From: an uncultured Acidobacteriota bacterium
Lineage (GTDB): Bacteria > Acidobacteriota > Blastocatellia > Pyrinomonadales > Pyrinomonadaceae
Assembly (NCBI GenBank): GCA_937859595.1
Contig: CALMAH010000023.1
Span: 1 to 64,000 of the forward strand
Reading direction: 5' to 3'
Length of the DNA: 64,000 nucleotides
Shown here: piece after piece, positions 1-8,609 of the stretch
Layout: each line of letters begins with the position of its first letter
Numbering within the stretch: the stretch's first letter is position 1
Program-made: the position numbers and the translations under genes
The notes under the pieces: model-generated
Seen by the model: the letters and a program-made list of their open reading frames with translations, nothing else
What the model was told of the DNA's origin: nothing
Database searches by the model: none

Positions 1-62
1 CGTTCACGGCGTGGAACACGACCACAAACAGAACCCCAGCCCGCTTTAGCGGGCGGCAGATC
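1..62. repeat. Palindrome-rich direct repeat, copy 1
   Basis: This 62-bp block recurs at 107-168 with one mismatch (A/G near position 26). It contains two internal dyads: one around CGTTCACGGCG and one reading GCCCGCTTTAGCGGGC. The dyads resemble REP-type intergenic elements. A third small dyad (GGAGGCATGGCCTCC) lies in the spacer between the copies. The block may extend left of the window. No transposase is nearby, so the mode of spread is unknown. Confidence 0.75.
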
Positions 63-106
63 TCGGAGGCATGGCCTCCGTCCCGCGAAGCGGCACATAG
101 CCACGC

Positions 107-168
107 CGTTCACGGCGTGGAACACGACCACGAACAGAACCCCAGCCCGCTTTAGCGGGCGGCAGATC
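107..168. repeat. Palindrome-rich direct repeat, copy 2
   Basis: Second copy of the 62-bp block at 1-62, spaced 106 bp from it. Together with the spacer it looks like one and a half periods of a longer intergenic repeat. From about 180 to 300 the sequence turns into short pyrimidine-rich words (GCATTC, CATTCC, CTTCTC) that look like degenerate tandem repeats. I see no gene there. Confidence 0.75.
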
Positions 169-419
169 CCGGCCCGCTCATCGCGCCAACCCGCGTTATT
201 GCTCGCTGCTTTCTGACATCTGCCCCCTCAATTCCGCATTCGGCATTCGACATTCCGCATTCTGCTTTCTCACTTCTCATTTTTCACTTATCATTTCGTG
301 CAAATCGTGCAAATTGCCCTTGGCCAGTCTTCCCGGATATTGGAAAATAGCCCGCGTGAGGCTCAGTTCGATATTTGATGTTTGAAAACCGAAGAGTGTA
401 TCACTATGAAACACATCAT

Positions 420-534
420 CGTCCCACTTAAGATACACGAATTTTGCAAAATGGGACGATTTTTCGCCGCAAGCCGAATGGGATCAGCACTTAACCCGTC
501 CCAGTTTCAGCATAAATGGGACGAAAATGGGACG
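420..534. repeat. Covarying-word repeat, unit 1 (GTCCCA/TGGGAC)
   Basis: First of three homologous units. The word GTCCCA is at 421 and 498. Its complement TGGGAC is at 452 and 528, with an extra copy at 517. Each word and its complement can form a hairpin, extended by TT/AA pairs. A linker of about 40 bases between the hairpins (458-497) carries TTTTTCGCCGCAA and ends in ACTTAACCC. The same layout recurs in units 2 and 3 with different six-base words. No known RNA or DNA element with this design comes to mind. Confidence 0.85.
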
Positions 535-564
535 ATATTGAGGATCAAAGGCAAAAATGAGTGC

Positions 565-680
565 CGTTCCACTTAAAGTGTTCCTTGTTTTGTTAAATGG
601 AACGATTTTTCGCCGCAAACCAAATGGCGTCACCATTTAACCCGTTCCACTTTGGACATTTTAATGCAAAAAGTGGAACG
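565..680. repeat. Covarying-word repeat, unit 2 (GTTCCA/TGGAAC)
   Basis: Second unit, 145 bp downstream of unit 1. GTTCCA is at 566 and 644, and TGGAAC at 598 and 674. The offsets of +32, +78 and +108 match the neighbouring units to within a base. The second hairpin is near perfect: CGTTCCACTTT pairs with AAAGTGGAACG around a loop containing GGACATTTTAATGC. The linker at 604-643 keeps TTTTTCGCCGCAAAC and can form a small CGCC/GGCG stem. Confidence 0.87.
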
Positions 681-711
681 ATCTTGCCAAAAACCACGCC
701 GCTCGTCCCTA

Positions 712-828
712 TGTCTCATTTAAGAGACAGTCGTTTTTCTTTAGTGAGACAATTTGTCGCCGCAAACTCAAGCGGCGTAGGCACTTAACCTGTCTCAATT
801 TGGACATTTTAACGCACAAAATGAGACA
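712..828. repeat. Covarying-word repeat, unit 3 (GTCTCA/TGAGAC)
   Basis: Third unit. GTCTCA is at 713 and 792, and TGAGAC at 745 and 822. The loop of the second hairpin (GGACATTTTAACGC) is nearly identical to that of unit 2. The linker at 751-791 holds TCGCCGCAAACTCAAGCGGC, whose GCCGC and GCGGC ends can pair. The word differs from that of unit 1 by one transition, and all four positions carry the change. Confidence 0.87.
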
Positions 829-864
829 AATATCGGTAAAAGAATACAAAAAAGGGGGAAATTT

Positions 865-935
865 GGTTCACCCGGCGGTTCACCCGGTGAACGCGCACTC
901 CCCGGCTGGGGAACCCGCAAACTATCCGGTGAACG
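865..935. repeat. GGTTCACC/GGTGAAC palindromic element, possible fourth unit
   Basis: GTTCACC occurs at 866 and 878, and GGTGAAC at 886 and 928. The inner pair forms the 15-base dyad GTTCACCCGGTGAAC (878-892). A CCCCGG/TGGGG dyad lies between (900-911), followed by CCGCAAACT, which also occurs in unit 3. The spacing differs from the three units upstream, so this is either a degenerate relative or an unrelated palindrome. It lies just past the 3' end of the FtsX-type permease gene and could also act as that gene's terminator. Confidence 0.55.
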
Positions 936-953
936 CCTTCATACGTCAGCCAT

Positions 954-3479
954 TCATTGTGAGCGAAGCGTGCTGAGCGGTTTCCGGAACAGCACGTCAA
1001 AGCTGGAGAGCGTGCCGACCACCAGCACGACCGCCGTGGTTGCCAGGATACCGAGGCCTGTGAGCACGGGGTCGAACTCCCATTCGATGTTCAACACAAA
1101 ACGGCTTACGACCAGAGAAAGAGCGGTCGCGAACCCGGCACCTATCATGCCCGCCAGAGCACCCAAGAGTCCGTATTCGGCGATTAGCATCGAGGCAAGT
1201 GTGGCGCGGTGGGCACCGAGCGTTTTTAGTATCGCATTCTCATAGACCCGCTGCGATTTTGTCAGTGCGATCGAGCCGATAAGAATAAGTATCCCGCTGA
1301 GTATGACAAAGCCACCGACGAACGAGATAGCAAGGACGAAATTATCGACCAGCCGTGTTACGGTCGCAACAATATCGGCGACATCGAACACCTGCACGTT
1401 CGGATATGCGTTCACCGCCTGGCGCTGGAGCCGTTGGCGGTCGGTCGGACCGATACGAGACAGGACGGTCGCGGCGAACGACTGGGGAGCCGTCTCGAGC
1501 ACGCCGGGGCTAAAGACGAAAACAAACGCCGTCCGCGTATTCCTCAGATCGATCTTGCGAATTCCTGCAACGCGGGCCGTGATGTGGCGGCCGGAGATGT
1601 CAAAGGTGATCGAATCGCCGGGAACGATACCGAGGCTCTGTGCCATGCGGTCCTGCACGGATACTTCCGGTATACTGCTCGCGCCTTCCGGCCACCAGCG
1701 TCCAGCGATCACGGTCTCGTTCTCATCCAGGTTCGGCCGGTACGTTACGGCGAATTCCCTGCCGATCTGCCCCTGCATCTGGCGAACCTCCGGATCGCTG
1801 AAATCGATCGGCTCGCCGTTCAGAAACGCCAGGCGGGCGCGAACGGTTGGGGTCGCTTCGGGCCTCTCGCCGATGCTCTCTTCGATCAATTTAACAAGGC
1901 CATCGATCTGGCTTCTCTGGACATCGATGAAAAAGAGCGTCGGGAGACGCTGGTTACGGGAAAAGTCGAATTCGCGGACAAGATTTGTCTGGAGCGAATG
2001 GACCGCAAGCACGACAAATGCACCGAGGCCGACCGCCAGCAGGATAATTCGGGTCTGATTTCCGGGCCGGTAGAGCGAATTTATCGCCTGCCTGACGGAG
2101 AATGTGCCAAAACCGCGAAGCCCCCTGAGCAGGCGGGTAAGCATCATGGCCGTGACATAAAGAACCAGGGAGGTAACAGCAAGCCCTCCCAAAAAGATCA
2201 CCCCGACCAGAACTGATCCGGCCTGCCAAACAGCAAGGCCCAGAAGGGTCGAGATAGTAAAGGCTGCAAGAAGCCACTTTGTCGTATCAAGCCGACGAAG
2301 GCTTACATTATTTTCGTCGCGAAGCAAAAGCCGCGGCTTAATATTTCGGACCTGCATCAACGGGAGCACCGAAAATATAGCGGAGATCATGACTCCCAGG
2401 ACGATGCCTTGCAAGGCGGTCGACAGTGCGACCACATACGACATCTTCTCCGGCAGATCGTCGGAAAACGCGAACTGAACCGCCCCTAATGCACCCTGAG
2501 CCAGAAGCACACCGAAAAGACTGCCGACCAGCCCGAGTGTGAGTATCTGCAAAAGATAGACCGAGATTATGCGTCCGCCGCCGGCCCCGAGGCATTTAAG
2601 TACAGCGACGGCCTTTCGTTTCTGTTCGACAAATGCGCGGGAAACATTCCAGACGCCGACGCCGCCGAGCACGAGTATCAGGAGACCGGTGAGCGCAAGA
2701 TAATTCTCGGTCCGAGCAAACTGCTCGCCGAGGCGTTCTTGCGTCTCGCGATAGGATTGGACCCGCAATGTGGTGCCCTTGAGTTCCTCGCGGAGACCTG
2801 CCACAAGTGCGGTCGGATTGTCTGCCGTGCGAAATAGGATCGATTGGCGGACACGGCTGGCGTTTCGCGTGATACCGGCGTCGTCAAAGGCTTTTTTCTC
2901 AAGAAAGACACGTGCGCCAAGACGGAATCCGCTCGACCCGCCTGGTTCCTGATCAAAGGTCGCACGGATCTGGAATTCGCCTTCGCCTATCTTGATGCGG
3001 TCGCCAACGGTGACATTTAGGTCTTCAGTTAGAATGCGCGCCACCACCGCGCCATTGTCTTTAAGCAGCGAATGGTCAAAAGGCACACCGCCGTCAAGCT
3101 CAAACTCGCCGACAAGCGGGAACGGAGGCTCGATCCCCTTCAACTCGACAAGCCGCACGTTCTCGTTTGCCGCGTCGGACGGGCGGGCCATCGATGAGGT
3201 AGTTATCACCTCATTGCGATCCTCGACAATGCCGGAATCAGTGATAACGCGTTCAATGATGGAAAGTTCGGAAGGCGCGAAATCGCGGGTGGAACTCACC
3301 TCAAGGTCTGCGGTGAGAAGCGCACGGGCATCGGTCCCGACCGCCAGCGTAAGATTCTGTATCAGTGACCGGAGTGCAACGACCGAACCAACTCCCAGAG
3401 CGATGCAAAGGAAGAAGAACAGGAGCCGCCGCCATGAAGAGCGGATCTCGCGAGCCGTAAGTTTGAGTACAAAATTCAT
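954..3479 (-). CDS. FtsX-like ABC transporter permease (YbbP type)
   Basis: This 841-residue inner-membrane permease has the layout of the YbbP/MacB-like group. It has an N-terminal membrane segment (about residues 18-40) and a periplasmic domain. An FtsX block of three helices follows (about 255-400), then extra helices (about 410-465). A second periplasmic domain and a second FtsX block come at the C-terminus (about 715-835). Its start codon shares one base with the stop of the ATPase gene upstream (TGATG), so the two are translationally coupled and form one transporter. Such transporters move lipid-linked or hydrophobic substrates out of the inner membrane. The substrate is not visible here. 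Next to a tesA-like gene it matches the conserved ybbA-ybbP-tesA association. Confidence 0.9.
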   Translation of the reverse strand: MNFVLKLTAREIRSSWRRLLFFFLCIALGVGSVVALRSLIQNLTLAVGTDARALLTADLEVSSTRDFAPSELSIIERVITDSGIVEDRNEVITTSSMARPSDAANENVRLVELKGIEPPFPLVGEFELDGGVPFDHSLLKDNGAVVARILTEDLNVTVGDRIKIGEGEFQIRATFDQEPGGSSGFRLGARVFLEKKAFDDAGITRNASRVRQSILFRTADNPTALVAGLREELKGTTLRVQSYRETQERLGEQFARTENYLALTGLLILVLGGVGVWNVSRAFVEQKRKAVAVLKCLGAGGGRIISVYLLQILTLGLVGSLFGVLLAQGALGAVQFAFSDDLPEKMSYVVALSTALQGIVLGVMISAIFSVLPLMQVRNIKPRLLLRDENNVSLRRLDTTKWLLAAFTISTLLGLAVWQAGSVLVGVIFLGGLAVTSLVLYVTAMMLTRLLRGLRGFGTFSVRQAINSLYRPGNQTRIILLAVGLGAFVVLAVHSLQTNLVREFDFSRNQRLPTLFFIDVQRSQIDGLVKLIEESIGERPEATPTVRARLAFLNGEPIDFSDPEVRQMQGQIGREFAVTYRPNLDENETVIAGRWWPEGASSIPEVSVQDRMAQSLGIVPGDSITFDISGRHITARVAGIRKIDLRNTRTAFVFVFSPGVLETAPQSFAATVLSRIGPTDRQRLQRQAVNAYPNVQVFDVADIVATVTRLVDNFVLAISFVGGFVILSGILILIGSIALTKSQRVYENAILKTLGAHRATLASMLIAEYGLLGALAGMIGAGFATALSLVVSRFVLNIEWEFDPVLTGLGILATTAVVLVVGTLSSFDVLFRKPLSTLRSQ

Positions 3480-4180
3480 CAGGCCACTTCTGCTGCAGTT
3501 GTTCGCGGGCTGAGCACCTCGTCGCTGTCGACACAGCCGTCTCGGAGAACGATGCGTCGTTCGGCACGCTCGGCAAGCGAAAGGTCGTGGGTGACGAGCA
3601 CAAGCGTTATCTGATTCTGCCGGTGCAGTTCCGTCATTAGTTCAAAGATATGATTGCCGTTCTTTGAATCAAGGTTGCCGGTGGGCTCGTCAGCGAGGAG
3701 TATCTTTGGCCGGTTGGCAAAGGCGCGGGCGATGGCCACTCGCTGCTGTTCGCCGCCGGAGAGTTCAGCGAGATAATGATGCCCGCGGTTTGTCAGTCCC
3801 ACCTCCTCGATGAGTTCGGCCGCGCGGTGCCTTGCGTCCGCAACACCGCGTATTTCCATCGGGATAAGGATGTTCTCGAATGCGGTCAGGCTCGGTATAA
3901 GATGAAACGATTGAAAAATAAAACCGATCTTGCGGCTTCGAAGTTCGGCAAGCCCATCTTCGCTCATAGCGGTGATCTCGTCACCATCGATGACAATGCT
4001 GCCGGATGTCGGGGCGTCAAGTCCCGCAAGCAAACCGAGCAGCGTAGATTTGCCGCTACCCGAGGCTCCGGTGAGGGCGACGAACTGGCCATCCGGTACG
4101 CTGAGGCTTACGTTTGAGAGGATGGTAAGATCTTCGGACCCGGAGCGAACAGTTTTGGTTACATTCTTCAACTCGATCAT
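3479..4180 (-). CDS. ABC transporter ATP-binding protein (YbbA/LolD type)
   Basis: This 233-residue nucleotide-binding protein powers the FtsX-type permease encoded directly downstream. The Walker A motif is GASGSGKST (about residues 37-45), the signature is [14 protein letters not shown], and Walker B is ILLADEPTG. The length is normal for the LolD/MacB/YbbA group. It lies 57 bp from the divergent esterase gene, so both promoters must sit in or near that gap. ATPase function is certain; the exported substrate is unknown. Confidence 0.93.
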   Translation of the reverse strand: MIELKNVTKTVRSGSEDLTILSNVSLSVPDGQFVALTGASGSGKSTLLGLLAGLDAPTSGSIVIDGDEITAMSEDGLAELRSRKIGFIFQSFHLIPSLTAFENILIPMEIRGVADARHRAAELIEEVGLTNRGHHYLAELSGGEQQRVAIARAFANRPKILLADEPTGNLDSKNGNHIFELMTELHRQNQITLVLVTHDLSLAERAERRIVLRDGCVDSDEVLSPRTTAAEVA

Positions 4181-4282
4181 AAATAAATAGGCCGGTTAAT
4201 GATAGCTTGCCAAAAAACACTGAACAAGTTCCAATAAATGTGCATCGAACTATCTTTGGCTGTAAGGATGCTTTGTACGAAC

Positions 4283-4981
4283 ATGACCTATCTACTTCGA
4301 GTTTCAGGACTTACAAGTTTCATTTTTTTTGTTGCGATCATGGCAGGATGCGGCCAGGGAGACCGCTTTTCGGCCGGTTCGTATGACGTCGAACGACCGC
4401 TGATAGAACCGGACCGGACGGTATCAAAGCCGAAGATCATTGCCTTTGGAGACAGTTTGACCGCGGGATTCGGCCTTTCGGAGAATGAATCGTATCCTTA
4501 TCTGCTTCAAGAACGGCTAAAGGCGGACGGCTACGATTTTGAGGTCATCAACGCCGGCGTTTCGGGCGACACCAGCCTCGGCGGGCTTGAGAGAGCAGAT
4601 TGGGTGCTGGATCAGGATGCGGCAAAGGTACTGATCCTAGCGCTTGGCGCAAACGATCTCCTTCGCGGAATGCCAGTGGACAGAATGAAAAAGAATCTGG
4701 CGGAGATAATCAGTAAGGCAAAAAAGAGGGACATGAAAGTGCTGCTCTGCGGGATGCTTGCGCCGCCGACAATGGGAAATGCATATCAGAGAGATTACAA
4801 TAATGCCTTTGCCGATCTGGCAGATGAGTTTGGTACGGCATTCCTGCCGTTTATGCTTGAGGGGGTGGCAATGGAGAAAGAACTCAATCAGGCAGACGGG
4901 ATACACCCGAATGCGGAAGGGACGCGACAAATGGTCGAAAATATCTATAAGGAGCTGAAACCGATATTAGAGAGCAGATGA
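4283..4981 (+). CDS. tesA: SGNH/GDSL esterase, TesA-like lipoprotein
   Basis: GDSL-family acyl-ester hydrolase (arylesterase/lysophospholipase/thioesterase I). The nucleophile lies in FGDSLTAG (Ser58 from this start). Block II is NAGVSGDTS, block III GANDLLRG, and block V DGIHPN with the Asp/His pair. I prefer the ATG at 4283 over 4238, because it gives a clean lipoprotein signal ending in MAGC (lipidated Cys23). The enzyme would then be membrane-anchored in the periplasm, whereas E. coli TesA is soluble. It is divergent from an ABC exporter of the YbbA-YbbP type, a known partnership. Its stop overlaps the next gene by four bases. Confidence 0.88.
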   Translation: MTYLLRVSGLTSFIFFVAIMAGCGQGDRFSAGSYDVERPLIEPDRTVSKPKIIAFGDSLTAGFGLSENESYPYLLQERLKADGYDFEVINAGVSGDTSLGGLERADWVLDQDAAKVLILALGANDLLRGMPVDRMKKNLAEIISKAKKRDMKVLLCGMLAPPTMGNAYQRDYNNAFADLADEFGTAFLPFMLEGVAMEKELNQADGIHPNAEGTRQMVENIYKELKPILESR

Positions 4982-5769
4982 ACCAGGGAAAGGTTTGCCA
5001 AGATCGGCAATGGAAGTTGGTAATACATTCGACAGCCGCTATCGTGTTGATAGGCCTCGCCGGCTTCACTGCGTTTCCGCAATCTGAAGGCCCACCTACC
5101 GAAAGGCCCAACAGTTCCAGATCGCGAAACGAAGGAGGCACGAAGAAGGCGCCGAACGAAGCGGAACAATCCAGTTCGAGTTCAGCAGTTCAGAACGAAA
5201 GCGATGGGATCAGCGATGAAGCGAATGCTGAACCGGAAAACGAAACGCCATCGATGACACGGGGAAATCCCTGGTATGTTGCACCGACCGCCGCTGAACG
5301 CCGTTCGAGATACGTCCAAAGCGCTTTTGGGCCCGTGGCGATAACAAGATACGCGACGGTCGCGGGAGTTCTGACTGCCAGAAATGCTCCTCAGGAATGG
5401 GGCGGTACGTGGGAAGGCTTCGGACGCAGGTTCGTATCGAATGCGGCCGAGGGAATTATAAAACAGTCAGTGAGGTTTGGGCTGGACGAAGCTCTTGATA
5501 CGGACAGCACGTTTTATCTGAGCCGTAACCGAAGGCCTATCGCCCGGGCCAGGAACGCGGTCTTCTCATCGGTGACATCGCGGGACAGGAACGGGCGGCG
5601 GGTCTTTGGGCTCCCGAAGATCGCGGGTCATCTTACGGCAAATATCGCCTCGGCTGAACTATGGTATCCGCAGAGGTACACTTACCGACACGGGCTCAAG
5701 GGTGCAGCGATCTCGCTGGCTGTCGATATGGGCGTTAATCTTTTCAGAGAATTCTTTTGGAAAAGATAG
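4978..5769 (+). CDS. Secreted or membrane-anchored protein of unknown function
   Basis: This 263-residue protein starts inside the tesA-like stop codon (ATGA), so it is probably co-translated. One hydrophobic segment (about residues 14-34) acts as a signal or anchor. Next comes a Ser/Glu/Asn-rich low-complexity linker (about 38-95) and a basic, conserved-looking domain (about 100-263) with many Arg, Tyr and Phe residues. The C-terminus has a weak amphipathic or membrane-like helix before a final aromatic/basic tail. I do not recognise the family. An outer-membrane or envelope role would fit its neighbours but is only a guess. Confidence 0.75.
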   Translation: MNQGKVCQDRQWKLVIHSTAAIVLIGLAGFTAFPQSEGPPTERPNSSRSRNEGGTKKAPNEAEQSSSSSAVQNESDGISDEANAEPENETPSMTRGNPWYVAPTAAERRSRYVQSAFGPVAITRYATVAGVLTARNAPQEWGGTWEGFGRRFVSNAAEGIIKQSVRFGLDEALDTDSTFYLSRNRRPIARARNAVFSSVTSRDRNGRRVFGLPKIAGHLTANIASAELWYPQRYTYRHGLKGAAISLAVDMGVNLFREFFWKR

Positions 5770-5850
5770 AGACTTTGATCGTTCGCGCCCGCCCTTCACA
5801 TCTTCACATACTGAGCCGCCCCCTCGGCACATCGGCCGGGGACTGCCTAT

Positions 5851-7032
5851 ATGAATGTTACGCATCTTGAATGCTCAAATTGCTCACTAGCGTATGAAAA
5901 GGGCCGCCTGTTAAATCTGTGCCGCGAATGCGGAAAGCCCCTTTTGGTCAGATATGACCTTGAGGCGGCGGCACAGACGCTCAGGCAGGACACTCTTGCC
6001 GAGCGGGAATCCTCGCTCTGGCGATATCGCGAGGTACTGCCGGTAGCGAACTGGAACAATGTGATCTCATTCGGCGAGGGCTGGACACCGCTCATTTCGG
6101 CACATCGACTGGCGGCGAAGCTCTCGGTGGAAGTAAACCTTTATATAAAGGATGAAGGGCAGAATCCGACCCAGAGCTTTAAGGCACGGGGAATGACGGC
6201 GGCGATCTCGATGGCAAAGGAGCTTGGAGTTCGCAAGGTCGCGGTGCCCTCGGCCGGAAATGCAGCAGGTGCATTGGCAGCCTATGCGGCAAGGGCCGGA
6301 ATGGAAGCCTACATCTTTATGCCTGCCGATACACCGCAGGCCAACGTGATCGAGTGTGAACAGACAGGTGCGAACGTGACATTGGTTGACGGGTTGATAA
6401 CTGATTGCGGGAAGATAGTGGCCGAACGCAAGGAGGCGGAGGGTTGGTTCGACGTTTCGACACTGAAAGAACCTTATCGCGTCGAAGGAAAGAAAACAAT
6501 GGGATATGAGCTGGCGGAGCAATTCAATTTGGAACTGCCGGATTTGATACTTTATCCGACCGGCGGCGGTACGGGCCTGATCGGGATGTGGAAGGCGTTC
6601 GACGAGATGGAACAGATGGGCTGGATCGGCTCAAAGCGGCCGCGGATGGTAAGCGTGCAGTCATCAACTTGCGCCCCGATCGTGCGGGCATTTGAAAAAG
6701 GCGAACGTTTTGCAGAGGAGTTTGAGAATGCGTCGACGGTGGCATCTGGGCTTCGTGTGCCAAAGGCGATCGGCGATTTTCTGATACTTGATGCCCTGCG
6801 TGCATCGGGCGGAGCGGCGATCGCTGTCACTGATGAAGAATTGATGGCGGCTGTCAAAGAGATAGGGGCCGCCGAGGGTATCTTCGCTGCGCCGGAGGGT
6901 GCGGCGTGTCTGCCGGCCCTACGAAAATTGATGGACGAGGGCCAGGTGGAAAAAGGCGAAACGGTCGTGATGTTCAACACCGGTTCGGGGGTAAAATACC
7001 TTGAGGCATTTACCAGCCGGGACACAGGGTGA
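5851..7032 (+). CDS. thrC: Threonine synthase
   Basis: PLP-dependent fold-type II enzyme that converts O-phosphohomoserine to threonine. An N-terminal zinc ribbon is visible (Cys8, Cys11, Cys24, Cys27), as in the archaeal and plant-like class. The PLP lysine is Lys111 in QSFKARG, followed by the substrate loop PSAGNAAGA. The phosphate-binding glycines are in [11 protein letters not shown], and a late NTGSG motif is present. At 393 residues it is full length for this class. Related threonine/cysteate synthases share these motifs, but the ribbon and the overall match favour threonine synthase. It overlaps the next gene by one base. Confidence 0.9.
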   Translation: MNVTHLECSNCSLAYEKGRLLNLCRECGKPLLVRYDLEAAAQTLRQDTLAERESSLWRYREVLPVANWNNVISFGEGWTPLISAHRLAAKLSVEVNLYIKDEGQNPTQSFKARGMTAAISMAKELGVRKVAVPSAGNAAGALAAYAARAGMEAYIFMPADTPQANVIECEQTGANVTLVDGLITDCGKIVAERKEAEGWFDVSTLKEPYRVEGKKTMGYELAEQFNLELPDLILYPTGGGTGLIGMWKAFDEMEQMGWIGSKRPRMVSVQSSTCAPIVRAFEKGERFAEEFENASTVASGLRVPKAIGDFLILDALRASGGAAIAVTDEELMAAVKEIGAAEGIFAAPEGAACLPALRKLMDEGQVEKGETVVMFNTGSGVKYLEAFTSRDTG

Positions 7033-7823
7033 TGGGGCTGAGGAACAAACTCCGCGGGATAGCAGAGATAATGCAGTTCGACAATCGTTGGCAACTGCTG
7101 GCGAGCCGTCTCTTTACGCCGGGTCGGACTTCCCTGCTCTACAAGTATCGCGGGCTGGAATTTTTGACCGACCACGCTGCCGGGGATGCAAACGGAGCAC
7201 GCGAAGTTTTGACCTCGGATATGTACCGTAAATATCTGCCCCAAATGGATCTTAAGGGGCCGTTGAACGTTTTAGACATCGGCGCAAACAACGGTGGTTT
7301 TCCGCTTCTGCTGGCTGCTGAAGGATATGAGATCGGACGGACCGTTTGCGTGGAGCTAAATCCAAAAACTTTTGAACGCCTTGTCTTTAACCTAGAGAGA
7401 AATTTCGGGAGCCGTGCGGATGCCATCAATGCAGCAGTGTGTGGAAAAGAACAAGAGATAGAGTTCACGTCCGGGACGGGATCGACTTCCGATAATATCT
7501 ATGGCCGTAATGCAAACAGCAGTCACGAGGCGATCTCCGTAGCAGGGCGAACGTTTGACCAGATAGCGGAAGCCTCATTCGGTGGCGAACGGATAGATAT
7601 CTGCAAAATGGACATCGAGGGAGCCGAATTTGAGACATTCGCCTCGGAAAATTTTACGCGTCTGACGAATTGCCGCTATTTGCTGATAGAGATACACCAC
7701 AGCAAAGCCACTCCCCGCGATACTGTCATACAGGCCCTCATCACGGCGGGCTTTGACGAAATAGATGGCGAAGACAAAAACGACGAGATGCATCATGTTC
7801 ATCTGTTTGTAAATAATCGGTAA
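7032..7823 (+). CDS. FkbM-family SAM-dependent methyltransferase
   Basis: Rossmann-fold methyltransferase with the SAM motif [12 protein letters not shown] (about residues 77-88) and the FkbM signature [10 protein letters not shown] in the second half. Members methylate hydroxyls of polyketides, glycans or lipids; the acceptor here is unknown. The ATG at 7032 overlaps the threonine synthase stop (TGATG). A GTG one codon upstream (7029) is also possible. The coupling to threonine synthase looks positional rather than metabolic. Confidence 0.82.
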   Translation: MGLRNKLRGIAEIMQFDNRWQLLASRLFTPGRTSLLYKYRGLEFLTDHAAGDANGAREVLTSDMYRKYLPQMDLKGPLNVLDIGANNGGFPLLLAAEGYEIGRTVCVELNPKTFERLVFNLERNFGSRADAINAAVCGKEQEIEFTSGTGSTSDNIYGRNANSSHEAISVAGRTFDQIAEASFGGERIDICKMDIEGAEFETFASENFTRLTNCRYLLIEIHHSKATPRDTVIQALITAGFDEIDGEDKNDEMHHVHLFVNNR

Positions 7824-7889
7824 CTATACATACCCTAATCATAGATGAGCCTAAATACAGCAGGTAAGCAGCCCCACAGCAGAGGATTG

Positions 7890-8558
7890 ATGGCCATTCC
7901 TGCAAAGGTTTTGTTGCTTGTGATTTCCATTTGCGCAGCTTGCGGCATGGAAGGCTTGGAAACCGTGAACCAAACAAATCGAACCCAGCCGCAGACGCAA
8001 ACATCTCACGAATCTTCATCAGATGCACAGTTCGAGAAGTGGCAAGCAGCTGCGTTTCAACAGCTTATCGACCGTTGGCTATTGGGTGAAGATATAGATG
8101 GAAGAGTCGTCGATCTTAATTGGGCAGAAGAGGCAAGAAGTGATGTCTCCCTAGGGGGACATCAAGCAAAAGTTGCTTTATTGGACGTGAATGGTGATGG
8201 TCAAAAAGAATTGGCATTTCAAACCGGCTGTGCGACGGTTGGAAACTGTGATCTTTATCTCTACCAGCGCGAAAGTAAAGGGGTCAAAAAATTGCTTCTC
8301 GCTCACAATGTCCAACAATTTAAACTTATAAAGACCAAAACAAATGGTTTCTACGACATTGAAACAAGCGCACATGCCAGCGCCATTTCCGGTGACATTG
8401 CAGTCTATAAATTCGATGGAAGCAAATACCAGATATATGAGTGTTTTCTCTACGAGTACGAATTGACCGGGAGACTTGACAGCGATGGCCAAGCTATTAC
8501 GGCGGACAAACCTCGACTAACGAAAGTTGATTGCCACATTCGATCTAGTGGCCTTTGA
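7890..8558 (+). CDS. Putative lipoprotein with a DxNGDG metal-binding loop
   Basis: The ATG at 7890 gives a short signal ending in ICAAC, a lipobox; an upstream ATG at 7845 would add 15 polar residues. The mature protein has a Thr/Gln/Ser-rich linker, then a domain with DVNGDGQKELAF, the calcium-loop pattern of FG-GAP/VCBS-like proteins. A Cys pair (TGCATVGNC) follows. The gene is visibly AT-richer than its neighbours, which may indicate recent arrival. Function unknown; an envelope location is likely. Confidence 0.7.
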   Translation: MAIPAKVLLLVISICAACGMEGLETVNQTNRTQPQTQTSHESSSDAQFEKWQAAAFQQLIDRWLLGEDIDGRVVDLNWAEEARSDVSLGGHQAKVALLDVNGDGQKELAFQTGCATVGNCDLYLYQRESKGVKKLLLAHNVQQFKLIKTKTNGFYDIETSAHASAISGDIAVYKFDGSKYQIYECFLYEYELTGRLDSDGQAITADKPRLTKVDCHIRSSGL

Positions 8559-8609
8559 TAGATTTCTCACTAATTTTTTGTTAGGGTTAAATGTTGATTT
8601 CAGCTTGTG

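Noticed and set aside
180..300. Possible CRISPR or microsatellite at the short-word tract
   Set aside because: The words (GCATTC, CATTCC and similar) are irregular, with no fixed repeat-spacer pattern.
382..788. Two open frames of 64 and 63 codons (382-576 and 597-788) in the repeat array
   Set aside because: Their similarity (both contain RFFAA followed by a short NP-containing run) comes from the repeated DNA itself. They start at different points of the unit, lack ribosome-binding sites, and the third unit breaks the frame.
1303..2216. Long open frames opposite the FtsX-type permease gene
   Set aside because: They are antisense shadows of a high-GC gene. The translations are Arg/Ser-rich with no recognisable domain.
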